Shown here piece after piece: positions 1 to 6,234 of a stretch of DNA of 7,009 bases (position 1 is its first letter; each line of letters opens with the position of its first letter). Under the pieces are notes generated by a model. It saw nothing but the letters and a program-made list of their open reading frames with translations, searched no databases and had not been told where the DNA came from. This DNA comes from Hydrogenophaga sp. (GTDB lineage: Bacteria > Pseudomonadota > Gammaproteobacteria > Burkholderiales > Burkholderiaceae_C): the NCBI GenBank assembly GCA_030684755.1, contig JAUXXN010000303.1, positions 1 to 7,009 on the forward strand, written 5' to 3'. The position numbers and the translations under genes are program-made.

Positions 1-534
1 CGAGCCGGTCATGAGCATCCAGGAGTTGGCCCGCATCTGCGATGCCGGTGCGAGCCAGCGGCGGTAGCCAGTGAGTGGCGCCATGAGGCAAGCACTCACG
101 CCCATGCCGGTGAGCACACGCGCTGTCAGCAACCCCGAAAAACTGGTGGCCAGCGCAAAAGCCACGCAGCCCAGCACCGCCACACTCAGAAAAGCAAGGA
201 TCACCCGGCGCGGGCCGTACCGGTCCAGCCAATTGCCCAGCGGCAGTTGGGTGAGCGCAAAGCCAAGAAAATACCCGCCCGCCAACAAACCCAGGTCGCT
301 GGCGTTGAGCGCCAGCTCCACGCTCAAGCTGGGCGAGATGGTGGCGGTGATGGCCCGCACCAGCGTGGAGAAGAAATACGCCAGCGCGAAGGACAGAAAA
401 ACGATCACCGCCGGGCGAAAGCCCAGCCGGTCCACAGGCGCCTCGGTGCTCGGCGGAGTCGCTCCATGGGCTGCGGTCGGCCTGCGATCGGGCCTGGCAG
501 ACGCGCCAGCACCCGGCTCACGGGTGTCGCTCAT
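1..534 (-). CDS. MFS transporter, N-terminal part (runs off the left edge)
   Basis: This is an inner-membrane secondary transporter of the major facilitator superfamily; the substrate cannot be told from this part. I translated 178 codons from ATG at 534; the frame is open to base 1, so the C-terminal half lies outside the window. The first 38 or so residues are polar and Pro/Arg-rich, presumably cytoplasmic. Hydrophobic segments follow at about 41-63, 80-100, 111-131 and 134-156. Between helices 2 and 3 is a clear MFS motif A, GNWLDRYGPRR at 100-110, with the expected Gly, Asp104, Gly107 and Arg109/Arg110. The ATG overlaps the TGA of the upstream lipoprotein gene (ATGA at 531-534), so the two are very probably co-transcribed and translationally coupled. 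The family is sure; any subfamily would be a guess. Confidence 0.9.
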   Translation of the reverse strand, partial: MSDTREPGAGASARPDRRPTAAHGATPPSTEAPVDRLGFRPAVIVFLSFALAYFFSTLVRAITATISPSLSVELALNASDLGLLAGGYFLGFALTQLPLGNWLDRYGPRRVILAFLSVAVLGCVAFALATSFSGLLTARVLTGMGVSACLMAPLTGYRRWLAPASQMRANSWMLMTGS

Positions 535-1103
535 GGCAGTCGCAGCCCGTCAAAGAACGTCGTGACCTCCGCCTCGGGCAACTGGGCGCCATACAGCGCG
601 CCCTGAAAAATCTGGCTGCCTCGGCTGAAATACACCGCACGCATCTGCACCGGGCGGTTGTCGTGCGTGCTGCCTTGGGCAGCCAAACCGTTCGCCACTG
701 CAGCGCCGTGTACCTTGGCTGGCCACTGGGTTTTGGGGTCCAGCGCCAGGCTTGCATCGAGCCGAATGGCAGCCAGTGCCGCCGCGCGCCACTGTGCCAG
801 CGCCTCGGGCGCCCGGGCAGCGTCGCCCAGTTCGGCCCAGGCCACAGCAAAGGTCAAACCGCCGGCATCGCAGCTCTGCATGTGCAAGGCTGTTGGGGTG
901 CCGCCCAGCGGTACCGAGCGCACCGCGCTTTCGGGCTTGCACGGCATGAGCGCCAGCAAGGGCGCGCCCTCGGCACGCACCTCGCGCCAGTTGAACGTGG
1001 GGCTGCAGGCCGACGCCGCAGCAGCAAACAACAACAGCAGCAACAGCGGGCGAAAGTGCGAACGGCCGGCACACGGCGCGCCGGCCAGGGAAAAGTGCAA
1101 CAT
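531..1103 (-). CDS. putative lipoprotein of unknown function
   Basis: I do not recognise this 190-residue protein. The chosen ATG at 1103 gives a basic start (Arg14, His16, Arg18), a Leu-rich core at 20-26 and an Ala-rich stretch ending ASAC at 30-33, a fair lipobox with Cys33 as the lipidation site. The mature part of about 158 residues has Cys55 and Cys78, which could form a disulfide, no membrane helix, and an aromatic-rich C-terminus (FFDGLRLP). The frame stays open upstream to 1367, but that part is antisense to the CoA-transferase and has no signal sequence, so I reject the longer start. Only a weak GGA lies before the ATG. The gene precedes and overlaps the MFS gene by 4 bases, so the pair probably forms one operon. 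An envelope role is inferred from the lipobox; no function is assigned. Confidence 0.75.
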   Translation of the reverse strand: MLHFSLAGAPCAGRSHFRPLLLLLLFAAAASACSPTFNWREVRAEGAPLLALMPCKPESAVRSVPLGGTPTALHMQSCDAGGLTFAVAWAELGDAARAPEALAQWRAAALAAIRLDASLALDPKTQWPAKVHGAAVANGLAAQGSTHDNRPVQMRAVYFSRGSQIFQGALYGAQLPEAEVTTFFDGLRLP

Positions 1104-1173
1104 GGGAGTCCAACAAAGGGTCAGCTGTGCAGCTGCGACAACCGAAACGCGCCGGGTCGCGCACAATGGCGGG
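1104..1173. promoter_or_regulatory. divergent promoter region with CAGCTG dyad
   Basis: This 70-base gap separates the divergent starts of the lipoprotein and CoA-transferase genes, so promoters for both should lie in or near it. I see no convincing -35/-10 pair. Two copies of the palindrome CAGCTG (1122-1127 and 1130-1135), separated by TG, make an inverted repeat that could be an operator; this is inference only. Confidence 0.35.
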
Positions 1174-2439
1174 ATGAACGCTCTGGATGGTATCCGCATA
1201 CTTGATTTGTCGCGCGTGCTCGCCGGCCCCTTGTGCACGCATACCCTGGCCGATATGGGGGCTGATGTGGTGAAGGTGGAACGCCCGCCCAGCCCCAGCC
1301 ACCCCGGCGGCGACGACACCCGGGGCTGGGGTCCGCCGTTTCTGCGCGGGCGCGACGGTGCCGACACCGCAGAGGCCGCTTACTACCTAGGCGCCAACCG
1401 CAACAAGCGCTCCATCACCTGCGACATCGCCCGGCCTGAAGGGCAGGCGCTCATCCGCGAGCTGGCGGCACAAGCCCATGTCTTCGTCGAGAACTACAAG
1501 GTGGGTGACATGGCGCGCTATGGGCTGGACTTTGACTCGCTGCGCGCCATCAACCCCAGACTCGTTTACTGCTCCATCACCGGCTTTGGCCAGACCGGCC
1601 TCTACAAAGACCGGGCCGGCTACGACTACGCCATCCAAGGCATGGGTGGCCTGATGAGTGTGACCGGTGAGCGCGACGACCTGCCCGGCGGCGGCCCACA
1701 AAAGGTGGGGGTGGCCGTTGCCGATCTGTTCACCGGGCTGTACGCCACCGTTGCCATTCAGGCGGCGCTGCGCCATGCCGAACGCACCGGTGAAGGCCAG
1801 CACATCGACATGGCGCTGCTGGACACACAAGTGGCCATGCTCGCCAACCTAGGCGCCAACTACCTGGTGCGCGGCCGCGATGAAGGCAAGGTGCCCGGAC
1901 GGGCCGGCAATGCCCATATCAACATCGTGCCCTACCAGGTGTTTGAAGTAGCGCCCGATGCGCAAGGCCAGCCACAACACATTATTTTGGCGGTCGGCAA
2001 TGACCGCCAGTTTGCCAAATTTTGCGACGTGGCCGGGCGGCCCGAATGGGCAGCTGACGAGCGCTTCGCGAGCAACCAGAACCGCGTGCGCCACCGCGAC
2101 ACGCTCGTGCCGTTGCTGGAAGCTGTCATAAAAACCCGCAGCAAGGCAGACTGGTTGGCCGCTTTGGAGGCTGCCAAAGTGCCCGGTGGCCCCATCAACA
2201 ACCTGGCTGAGGTGTTTTCCGACGAACACATCCTGTCGCGCGGCATGGTGCAGCGCTGGGAACACCCCCTGACCGACGCGGTGGACTTGGTGGCCAGTCC
2301 GATCAAACTCAGCGCCACGCCGGTTCGCAACGACTTGCCCCCGCCCCTGCTGGGCCAGCACACGGCCGAGGTGTTGCACGACTGGTTGAACGCGCCCGCC
2401 GATCGTTTGTCGGCACTCCAGCAGCGCGGTATCGTTTGA
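1174..2439 (+). CDS. CaiB/BaiF family (class III) CoA-transferase
   Basis: This cytoplasmic enzyme moves CoA between carboxylic acids, the family reaction typified by formyl-CoA:oxalate CoA-transferase (Frc) and carnitine CoA-transferase (CaiB). The 421-residue length is normal for the family. The N-terminus has the family pattern GIRILDLSRVLAGP (6-19), then ADMGADVVKVERP (27-39), NRNKRSI (76-82) and ITGFGQTG (135-142). The segment GEGQHIDMALLDT (206-218) carries Asp217, which aligns with the catalytic Asp169 of Frc that forms the acyl-anhydride intermediate. The frame is open upstream to 658, but family alignment places the start at ATG 1174; the GGCGGG before it is too close to be a good ribosome site. 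Acyl specificity cannot be read from sequence. The thioredoxin-fold gene starts 40 bases downstream, so they may share a transcript, though no functional link is evident. Confidence 0.93.
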   Translation: MNALDGIRILDLSRVLAGPLCTHTLADMGADVVKVERPPSPSHPGGDDTRGWGPPFLRGRDGADTAEAAYYLGANRNKRSITCDIARPEGQALIRELAAQAHVFVENYKVGDMARYGLDFDSLRAINPRLVYCSITGFGQTGLYKDRAGYDYAIQGMGGLMSVTGERDDLPGGGPQKVGVAVADLFTGLYATVAIQAALRHAERTGEGQHIDMALLDTQVAMLANLGANYLVRGRDEGKVPGRAGNAHINIVPYQVFEVAPDAQGQPQHIILAVGNDRQFAKFCDVAGRPEWAADERFASNQNRVRHRDTLVPLLEAVIKTRSKADWLAALEAAKVPGGPINNLAEVFSDEHILSRGMVQRWEHPLTDAVDLVASPIKLSATPVRNDLPPPLLGQHTAEVLHDWLNAPADRLSALQQRGIV

Positions 2440-2479
2440 TCAGCGCGTCGCCCTGTTGCCCACTCTCTTGGAGCATCCC

Positions 2480-2917
2480 ATGACCACCGCCACCCCCGCC
2501 CGCAGCGCCACCGCCAAAGCACACACAGCCTTGCCCAGCCCGGCTTCACTGCGTGCAGCCGCACAAGCTGCGGCCGCGCGCGGTGAACCGCTGGTGGTCA
2601 TGACCACCCTCAGCGGCTGCCCGTATTGCGACCTGGTCCGAAACCACTATTTGCTGCCCATGCGCCGCGAAGGCACGGTGCAGGCGGTACAGATAGACAT
2701 TCTTGATCGCACAAGCAACTTGCAGGGCTTTGGGGGGGGGAACACCACGCCGGCCGACCAAGCCCGCACCTGGAAGGCGCGCTTTGCACCGACGGTGCTG
2801 TTCTTAGGCCCCAATGGGCAGGAATTGGCTGAACGCTTGGTGGGCGTGGCCGTGCCCGACTTCTACGGCGAATACTTGCAAGCCCGCCTCAGCGAAGCGC
2901 GCAGCAAATTGAAGTGA
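2480..2917 (+). CDS. thioredoxin-fold protein with CPYC active site
   Basis: This is a 145-residue thiol-disulfide protein. After a low-complexity Ala/Pro/Thr-rich N-terminus (1-35) comes a beta strand and SGCPYCDLV, with the CxxC at Cys47 and Cys50, then FAPTVLFLG with the cis-proline of the fold at Pro104. CPYC is the glutaredoxin-type dipeptide, but the layout resembles SoxW-like or DsbD C-terminal-like domains. There is no clear signal peptide, so I infer a cytoplasmic location with low confidence. ATG 2480 is preferred over the in-frame TTG at 2456 because GGAG (2470-2473) lies 6 bases upstream. The codons for Phe84-Gly87 contain a run of nine G (2732-2740). The frame as given is right, since the cis-Pro strand lies downstream in the same frame. 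The partner protein is unknown. Confidence 0.85.
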   Translation: MTTATPARSATAKAHTALPSPASLRAAAQAAAARGEPLVVMTTLSGCPYCDLVRNHYLLPMRREGTVQAVQIDILDRTSNLQGFGGGNTTPADQARTWKARFAPTVLFLGPNGQELAERLVGVAVPDFYGEYLQARLSEARSKLK

Positions 2918-2961
2918 GCAAACGCTTTGCCGCTGGATGTCTACAGTTGCTCTGACGCCGC
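2918..2961. other. short convergent gap, no clear terminator
   Basis: These 44 bases separate the convergent stop codons of the thioredoxin-fold and DUF4197 genes. A small hairpin, GCAAA-CGC-TTTGC (2918-2930), is visible but has only 5 pairs and no T-run, so I do not call it a terminator. Confidence 0.4.
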
Positions 2962-3666
2962 TTACTTCAAAACGCCAAAAACCTTGCTCAGAATCGCGCT
3001 GCCAGCGGCCACCGGATTTTGTCGAATCTTCCGCTCTTCTTCACCAATGATGGTGTAAAGCCCATCCAGCGACTTGTCGGTCACGTATCGCTGGATATTG
3101 GCGTCTTCTTTTTTCACCAGGCCAATGCTCGCCGCACGGTCTGCAACTCTGTTGTAAGTGGCGGCCAGTCCCACTTTTTCTGTGGCCTGTGTCACCACCG
3201 GCAGAAATTGTTCGCCCAATGGATCGCGTGTTTTTTCGGCAAAAAACTGCGTGACTGAGTTACCTCCCCCGGTCAGGATTTTTTTGGCATCCGTCACCGA
3301 CATGCTTTTCACCGCACCCACCAGCAAGTCTTTGCCCATCGGTACCGCCGACTCCGCAGCGCGGTTCATACTGGTCACCAGTTCGTCCACCCGCTTGCCC
3401 TGGCCGGTCATCTTCAACAGTTTGGCCGCATCTTCCAGGAACCCAGGCAACGGAATGCGCACCTTGGGGTTTCCCAGAAAGCCGTCGGGTCGGCCCAATA
3501 AAGCCACGGCGGCCAGAGCCCCTTTTTCCAGAGCGGCTTTGACGCCCGTGCTGGCATCCCGGTCGGTCAGGTCTGCCAATGTGAGCGCATGGGCTTGTTG
3601 GTGGGCTGCCAGCACCAGCAATGCCATGGTGCTGGTGAACGACTGGTTAAACTGGCGACGTTGCAT
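2962..3666 (-). CDS. DUF4197 domain-containing exported protein
   Basis: This 234-residue protein belongs to the DUF4197 family, whose function is not known. I see the family pattern along its length: GVKAALEKGALAAV (41-54), DGFLGNPKVRIPLPG (61-75), MNRAAESAVP (100-109), MSVTDAKKIL (122-131), and near the C-terminus LDGLYTIIGEEERKIRQNP (200-218). Residues 1-27 form a signal peptide: Arg3-Arg4, a hydrophobic stretch at about 12-21, and AHA before Leu28 as a likely cleavage site. The RRQF start resembles a twin-arginine (Tat) motif, so export could be by Tat or Sec. ATG 3666 has a good AGGAG (3673-3677) 7 bases upstream; the longer open frame to 4263 is antisense to the next gene and is rejected. 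The product is inferred to be periplasmic. It is divergent from the TlpA-like gene, with 78 bases between. Confidence 0.88.
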   Translation of the reverse strand: MQRRQFNQSFTSTMALLVLAAHQQAHALTLADLTDRDASTGVKAALEKGALAAVALLGRPDGFLGNPKVRIPLPGFLEDAAKLLKMTGQGKRVDELVTSMNRAAESAVPMGKDLLVGAVKSMSVTDAKKILTGGGNSVTQFFAEKTRDPLGEQFLPVVTQATEKVGLAATYNRVADRAASIGLVKKEDANIQRYVTDKSLDGLYTIIGEEERKIRQNPVAAGSAILSKVFGVLK

Positions 3667-3744
3667 GTTGAACTCCTGAAGATGGACGTTATCGGACCAC
3701 CTAGCCAATCTGAAACACTGTATTGTCAGTTCGCTCAAACCACA
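3667..3744. promoter_or_regulatory. divergent promoter region, DUF4197 / TlpA-like gene
   Basis: The 78 bases between the divergent starts should hold promoters for both genes. It is more AT-rich than its surroundings, but I could not find a convincing -35/-10 pair on either strand. The best feature is the AGGAG ribosome site of the DUF4197 gene at 3673-3677; the TlpA-like gene has no evident Shine-Dalgarno. Confidence 0.4.
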
Positions 3745-4269
3745 ATGACCCAAGTATCTCCCTCCCTTGCAAATCGGCGCTCCATGCTCTTGGCAGTTTT
3801 GGCCGCTGGTTTGGCCTCCACGCTTCTTTTGAGTGGCTGCGGTATGCGCGACCAAGCGCCCGACTCCACCTTCGTGCTGATCGACGGCGCCCAAACCACC
3901 ACCGCCGACCTGAAAGGCAAGGTCACGCTGATCAACTTTTGGGCCACCACCTGCGTGTCGTGCGTCAAAGAAATGCCAGCCCTCGCCGCCACCTACAACA
4001 AATACAAAACCCAGGGTTTCGAGACCATCGCCGTGGCCATGAGCTACGACCCACCGGCTTGGGTGCTCAATTTTGCGCAAAGCCGACAATTGCCTTTCAA
4101 GGTGGCGCTGGACAACACCGGCGAAATCGCCCAAAACTGGGGTGACGTCAAGCTCACGCCCACCACCTATTTGGTGGACAAACAGGGCCGCATCATCAAA
4201 CGTTACGTCGGCGAGCCCGACATGGCCGCCCTGCACGCCCTCATTGAAAAACTGTTGGCGCAAAGCTGA
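3745..4269 (+). CDS. TlpA/ResA-like thioredoxin-family lipoprotein
   Basis: This 174-residue thiol-disulfide oxidoreductase is predicted to sit on the periplasmic side of the membrane. The N-terminus has Arg11-Arg12, a hydrophobic stretch at 14-29 and a classic lipobox LSGC with Cys32 as the lipidation site. The thioredoxin domain begins at about 42: LKGKVTLINFWATTC (56-70), active site CVSC (Cys70, Cys73), KEMPAL (75-80) and cis-Pro139 in LTPTTYLVD. The DLKGKV...NFWATxCxxC layout is that of TlpA/ResA/DsbE proteins, which reduce or handle disulfides of exported proteins such as apocytochromes c. A cytochrome c' gene lies just downstream on the other strand, but a role in its maturation is only a guess, as no other maturation gene is present. 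ATG 3745 is the only start that leaves a normal signal sequence; it lacks a visible Shine-Dalgarno. Confidence 0.9.
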   Translation: MTQVSPSLANRRSMLLAVLAAGLASTLLLSGCGMRDQAPDSTFVLIDGAQTTTADLKGKVTLINFWATTCVSCVKEMPALAATYNKYKTQGFETIAVAMSYDPPAWVLNFAQSRQLPFKVALDNTGEIAQNWGDVKLTPTTYLVDKQGRIIKRYVGEPDMAALHALIEKLLAQS

Positions 4270-4283
4270 GGCTGGTTTTTTTA

Positions 4284-4322
4284 TAACAAAAAGGCTGCGT
4301 GGTTTCTCAATTCAGCAGCCTT
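4284..4322 (-). terminator. intrinsic terminator for the cytochrome c' gene
   Basis: An 8-pair stem AAGGCTGC (4291-4298) / GCAGCCTT (4315-4322) with a 16-base loop lies between the convergent TlpA-like and cytochrome c' genes. On the minus strand the stem runs into TTTTTGTTAT, a good U-tract, so it suits the cytochrome c' transcript. The arms can extend through ACAAA (4286-4290) and TTTGT (4324-4328) with one bulged base, so it may also slow plus-strand transcripts. The large loop lowers certainty. Confidence 0.65.
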
Positions 4323-4367
4323 ATTTGTGTATGCGCAGCAAACGTCTACGCCTTGCGGACCCAACGC

Positions 4368-4820
4368 TCAGTCTTTGCGGTAGGCGTCGTGACAAGCCTT
4401 GCAGGTTTGTCCCGCTGCGCCAAAAGCCGTCTTCACCGCGTCTAGGTTTCCGGTTTTGGCGGCTGCGCTCAACTTGGTCAATTCGGCTTGCATCTTGTCA
4501 GCCCCAGCCGTGAACTTAGCCTGTTCGGTCCAGATCTCTGGTTTGGCACGGGTGTCGCCCTTGTCGGTACCGGGACCAAAACCAGCCCAAGGCAGCTTGG
4601 ACATCATTTCGGCCAAGGCCGCGTTTTCAGCCGCCACAGCTGCATCAAAAGGCACGCGCCCGTTGGCCATGGCACCGACACGCGAAAAATGCGCGCCCAT
4701 CACCGTGAAGGCGGCCTTGCGGTACTTCACGGCGTCTTCTGGTTTTTGAAATTGCGCCATGGCAGGCACCGACACGGCGACGGCTACAGCAGCGAAAGTG
4801 AGCGAAGCAAGAATTTTCAT
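4368..4820 (-). CDS. cytochrome c' (class II c-type cytochrome)
   Basis: This is a periplasmic four-helix-bundle haem protein of 150 residues including the signal peptide; family members bind NO and CO and are linked to NO tolerance. The Sec signal peptide is residues 1-22, ending AMA before Gln23. The C-terminal haem site is CKACHDAYR (140-148): Cys140 and Cys143 bind haem covalently and His144 is the axial ligand, with Arg148 on the same helix as in the family. The mature start QFQKPEDAVKYR and the segments LPWAGFGPGT (76-85) and KPEIW (93-97) closely match my memory of Alcaligenes/Achromobacter xylosoxidans cytochrome c'. Mature residue 16 is Phe, where that protein has the distal Leu16. 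The start is supported by GGAGA (4825-4829). The gene is divergent from a cytochrome b561 gene, a likely electron donor. Confidence 0.96.
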   Translation of the reverse strand: MKILASLTFAAVAVAVSVPAMAQFQKPEDAVKYRKAAFTVMGAHFSRVGAMANGRVPFDAAVAAENAALAEMMSKLPWAGFGPGTDKGDTRAKPEIWTEQAKFTAGADKMQAELTKLSAAAKTGNLDAVKTAFGAAGQTCKACHDAYRKD

Positions 4821-4979
4821 AGATTCTCCATTGCGTGGTTAGGTAGACTTGTCGCAACTTGTGGGCTGCAAGCGATGCTAGTGTAGAACTTTCAGCCGTG
4901 TTCAACCACCAGCACCAGCCCTATACGCCTGTGCGACACCCTTTATTTACCGCTGTGCTTTACCGTGCAGTCATTCAAC
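4821..4979. promoter_or_regulatory. divergent promoter region, cytochrome c' / cytochrome b561
   Basis: These 159 bases separate the two divergent haem-protein genes and should hold both promoters. Visible features are the cytochrome c' ribosome site (GGAGA, 4825-4829), two ACTTG copies 10 bases apart (4847-4851, 4857-4861) followed by CAAG (4869-4872), and GAAC-N10-GTTC (4886-4903). I saw no FNR-type TTGAT-N4-ATCAA site and no strong -35/-10 pair. Any regulator is unknown. Confidence 0.4.
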
Positions 4980-5666
4980 ATGCACACCATCCGCGTTTGG
5001 GATCTTCCAACCCGCCTCTTTCACTGGGCCTTGGCGCTTTGCGTGGTCGGCCTGCTCGCCACCGGCAACATCGGCGGCAACTGGATGAACTGGCACCTGC
5101 GGCTGGGTTATGCGGTACTGACCCTGCTGCTGTTTCGTTTTGTCTGGGGTTTGGTGGGCGGCCACTGGTCTCGGTTTTCCAGCTTTCTGTTTGCCCCCAA
5201 CACCCTGTGGCGCTACCTGCGAGGCCAGTCCCTGCCCGAGCACAGCGTGGGCCACAGCCCGCTCGGCGCCTTGTCGGTGTGGGCTCTGCTAATCATTCTG
5301 CTGGCCCAAGTCGGCAGCGGCCTGTTCAGCGACGATGAAATCGCCTTCTTCGGCCCGTTGGTGTCCTTGGTCTCCAGCGACGTGGTCGGACAATCCACCA
5401 GTTACCACAAAAACATCGGCAAATTCTTGGTGCTGGGTCTGGTGGTTTTGCACTTGGCCGCTATTCTTTTTTACAAGCTGGTGAAAAAAGTCTCGCTGGT
5501 CCAACCCATGGTGTTGGGCGACAAACAACTGCCCCACACCTTGACCGCCGCCATACCCAGCGCCCAAGACACGTGGCGCACCCGGCTTTTGGCCTTGGTC
5601 GTGCTTGGCATCTGTGCAGCGGTGGTGTACCGTGTGGTCGCCCTCGGGAATACCCCCGCTTTTTGA
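4980..5666 (+). CDS. cytochrome b561-type membrane protein
   Basis: This is a 228-residue inner-membrane di-haem b protein of the bacterial b561/hydrogenase cytochrome b type. It opens IRVWDLPTRLFHW (4-16), typical of the family. Hydrophobic segments lie at about 17-29, 40-60, 96-114 and 145-168, plus a C-terminal one at 203-222. Candidate haem ligands are His15 in helix 1, His39 at the start of helix 2, and His143 and His158 in helix 4. Such proteins usually carry electrons from quinol to a partner haem protein; the divergent cytochrome c' gene is the obvious candidate, and this pairing is common in Proteobacteria as I recall. ATG 4980 is chosen because the family homology starts there; an in-frame GTG at 4965 would add five residues. 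Neither start has a clear Shine-Dalgarno. The acetyltransferase gene follows after 17 bases. Confidence 0.92.
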   Translation: MHTIRVWDLPTRLFHWALALCVVGLLATGNIGGNWMNWHLRLGYAVLTLLLFRFVWGLVGGHWSRFSSFLFAPNTLWRYLRGQSLPEHSVGHSPLGALSVWALLIILLAQVGSGLFSDDEIAFFGPLVSLVSSDVVGQSTSYHKNIGKFLVLGLVVLHLAAILFYKLVKKVSLVQPMVLGDKQLPHTLTAAIPSAQDTWRTRLLALVVLGICAAVVYRVVALGNTPAF

Positions 5667-5683
5667 GTGCCTGTAGCCTGCCC

Positions 5684-6181
5684 ATGACAGAGAACCCTTC
5701 AACCAACATCACCCTGCGATGGGCCCAAGACGCCAGCGACATGGCCACCGCGCGCAGCCTGTTTCTTGACTACCAGGCCGATTTGGGCATAGACCTGTGC
5801 TTTCAGGGGTTTTCCACCGAGGTGAATTACCTACCTGGCGACTACGCACCACCCCACGGCGCTATTGCGCTGGCCTTTGTTGACGGCCAAGCTGCTGGCT
5901 GCTGCGCGTTTCGCCCACTCAATGCCAGCGACCACCTGAACGCTTGCGAAATGAAGCGCTTGTTTGTGCGCCGCGCCTTTCGGGGCTTCGGTTTAGGCCG
6001 CCAATTGGTGGACCAGATAGTGTCAGAGGCCCGCATGGCCGGTTTCACCACCATGCTGCTCGACACCCTGACCGACATGGAGGCCGCCCGTGCGCTCTAC
6101 CAAGAAGTCGGTTTTTACGAGATAGCGCCCTACTACCACAACCCGATTGCTGGCGCCCACTACCTCAAAGTTGAGCTCTGA
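5684..6181 (+). CDS. GNAT family N-acetyltransferase
   Basis: This 165-residue cytoplasmic enzyme is predicted to transfer an acetyl group from acetyl-CoA to an amine; the substrate is unknown. The acetyl-CoA-binding motif A is clear: CEMKRLFVRRAFRGFGLGRQL (88-108), where RGFGLG (100-105) fits the Q/RxxGxG/A pyrophosphate-binding loop. The motif B region follows as MLLDTL (124-129) and ARALYQEVGFYEI (135-147), ending with the usual GF and aromatic residues. The N-terminal half contains LFLDYQADLGIDL (26-38), seen in small putative GNAT proteins near housekeeping genes. The gene starts 17 bases after the cytochrome b561 stop on the same strand, so it is probably co-transcribed; whether it has anything to do with the cytochromes is unknown. 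There is no evident Shine-Dalgarno at ATG 5684. Confidence 0.92.
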   Translation: MTENPSTNITLRWAQDASDMATARSLFLDYQADLGIDLCFQGFSTEVNYLPGDYAPPHGAIALAFVDGQAAGCCAFRPLNASDHLNACEMKRLFVRRAFRGFGLGRQLVDQIVSEARMAGFTTMLLDTLTDMEAARALYQEVGFYEIAPYYHNPIAGAHYLKVEL

Positions 6182-6200
6182 ACCAAGCAGGCCGTGACGC

Positions 6201-6218
6201 TGGGCTGCACACAGCCTG
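6201..6218. terminator. weak hairpin between convergent acetyltransferase and peroxiredoxin genes
   Basis: A 5-pair stem GGCTG (6203-6207) / CAGCC (6212-6216) with loop CACA lies 21 bases past the acetyltransferase stop, extendable by two G-U pairs in RNA. There is no real T-run on either strand, so this may or may not terminate transcription. Confidence 0.3.
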
Positions 6219-6234
6219 TTGATACCCAGATCGA

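Noticed and set aside
71..565. 164-codon open frame on the plus strand
   Set aside because: It is antisense to the MFS transporter, whose motif A and helices are clear. The product is Arg/Ser/Pro-rich with no recognisable fold.
658..1173. 172-codon in-frame upstream extension of the CoA-transferase
   Set aside because: It lies antisense to the lipoprotein gene, and the CoA-transferase family begins at the ATG at 1174.
1104..1367. Upstream extension of the lipoprotein frame
   Set aside because: It would bury the signal sequence and overlap the CoA-transferase on the other strand; the ATG at 1103 gives a proper signal peptide.
1849..2379. 176-codon minus-strand frame inside the CoA-transferase
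   Set aside because: It is a GC-driven antisense shadow with no family resemblance; the plus-strand frame is unambiguous.
3667..4263. About 200-codon upstream extension of the DUF4197 frame
   Set aside because: It is antisense to the TlpA-like lipoprotein gene; the AGGAG site and signal peptide fix the DUF4197 start at 3666.
4276..4282. Seven-T run just after the TlpA-like stop as a plus-strand terminator
   Set aside because: Only a 3-pair AGC/GCT stem precedes it, too weak for an intrinsic terminator.
5289..5702. 137-codon minus-strand frame over the cytochrome b561 gene
   Set aside because: The His/Gln/Gly-rich product is typical of antisense frames; the plus strand encodes a membrane protein with placed haem-ligand His residues.
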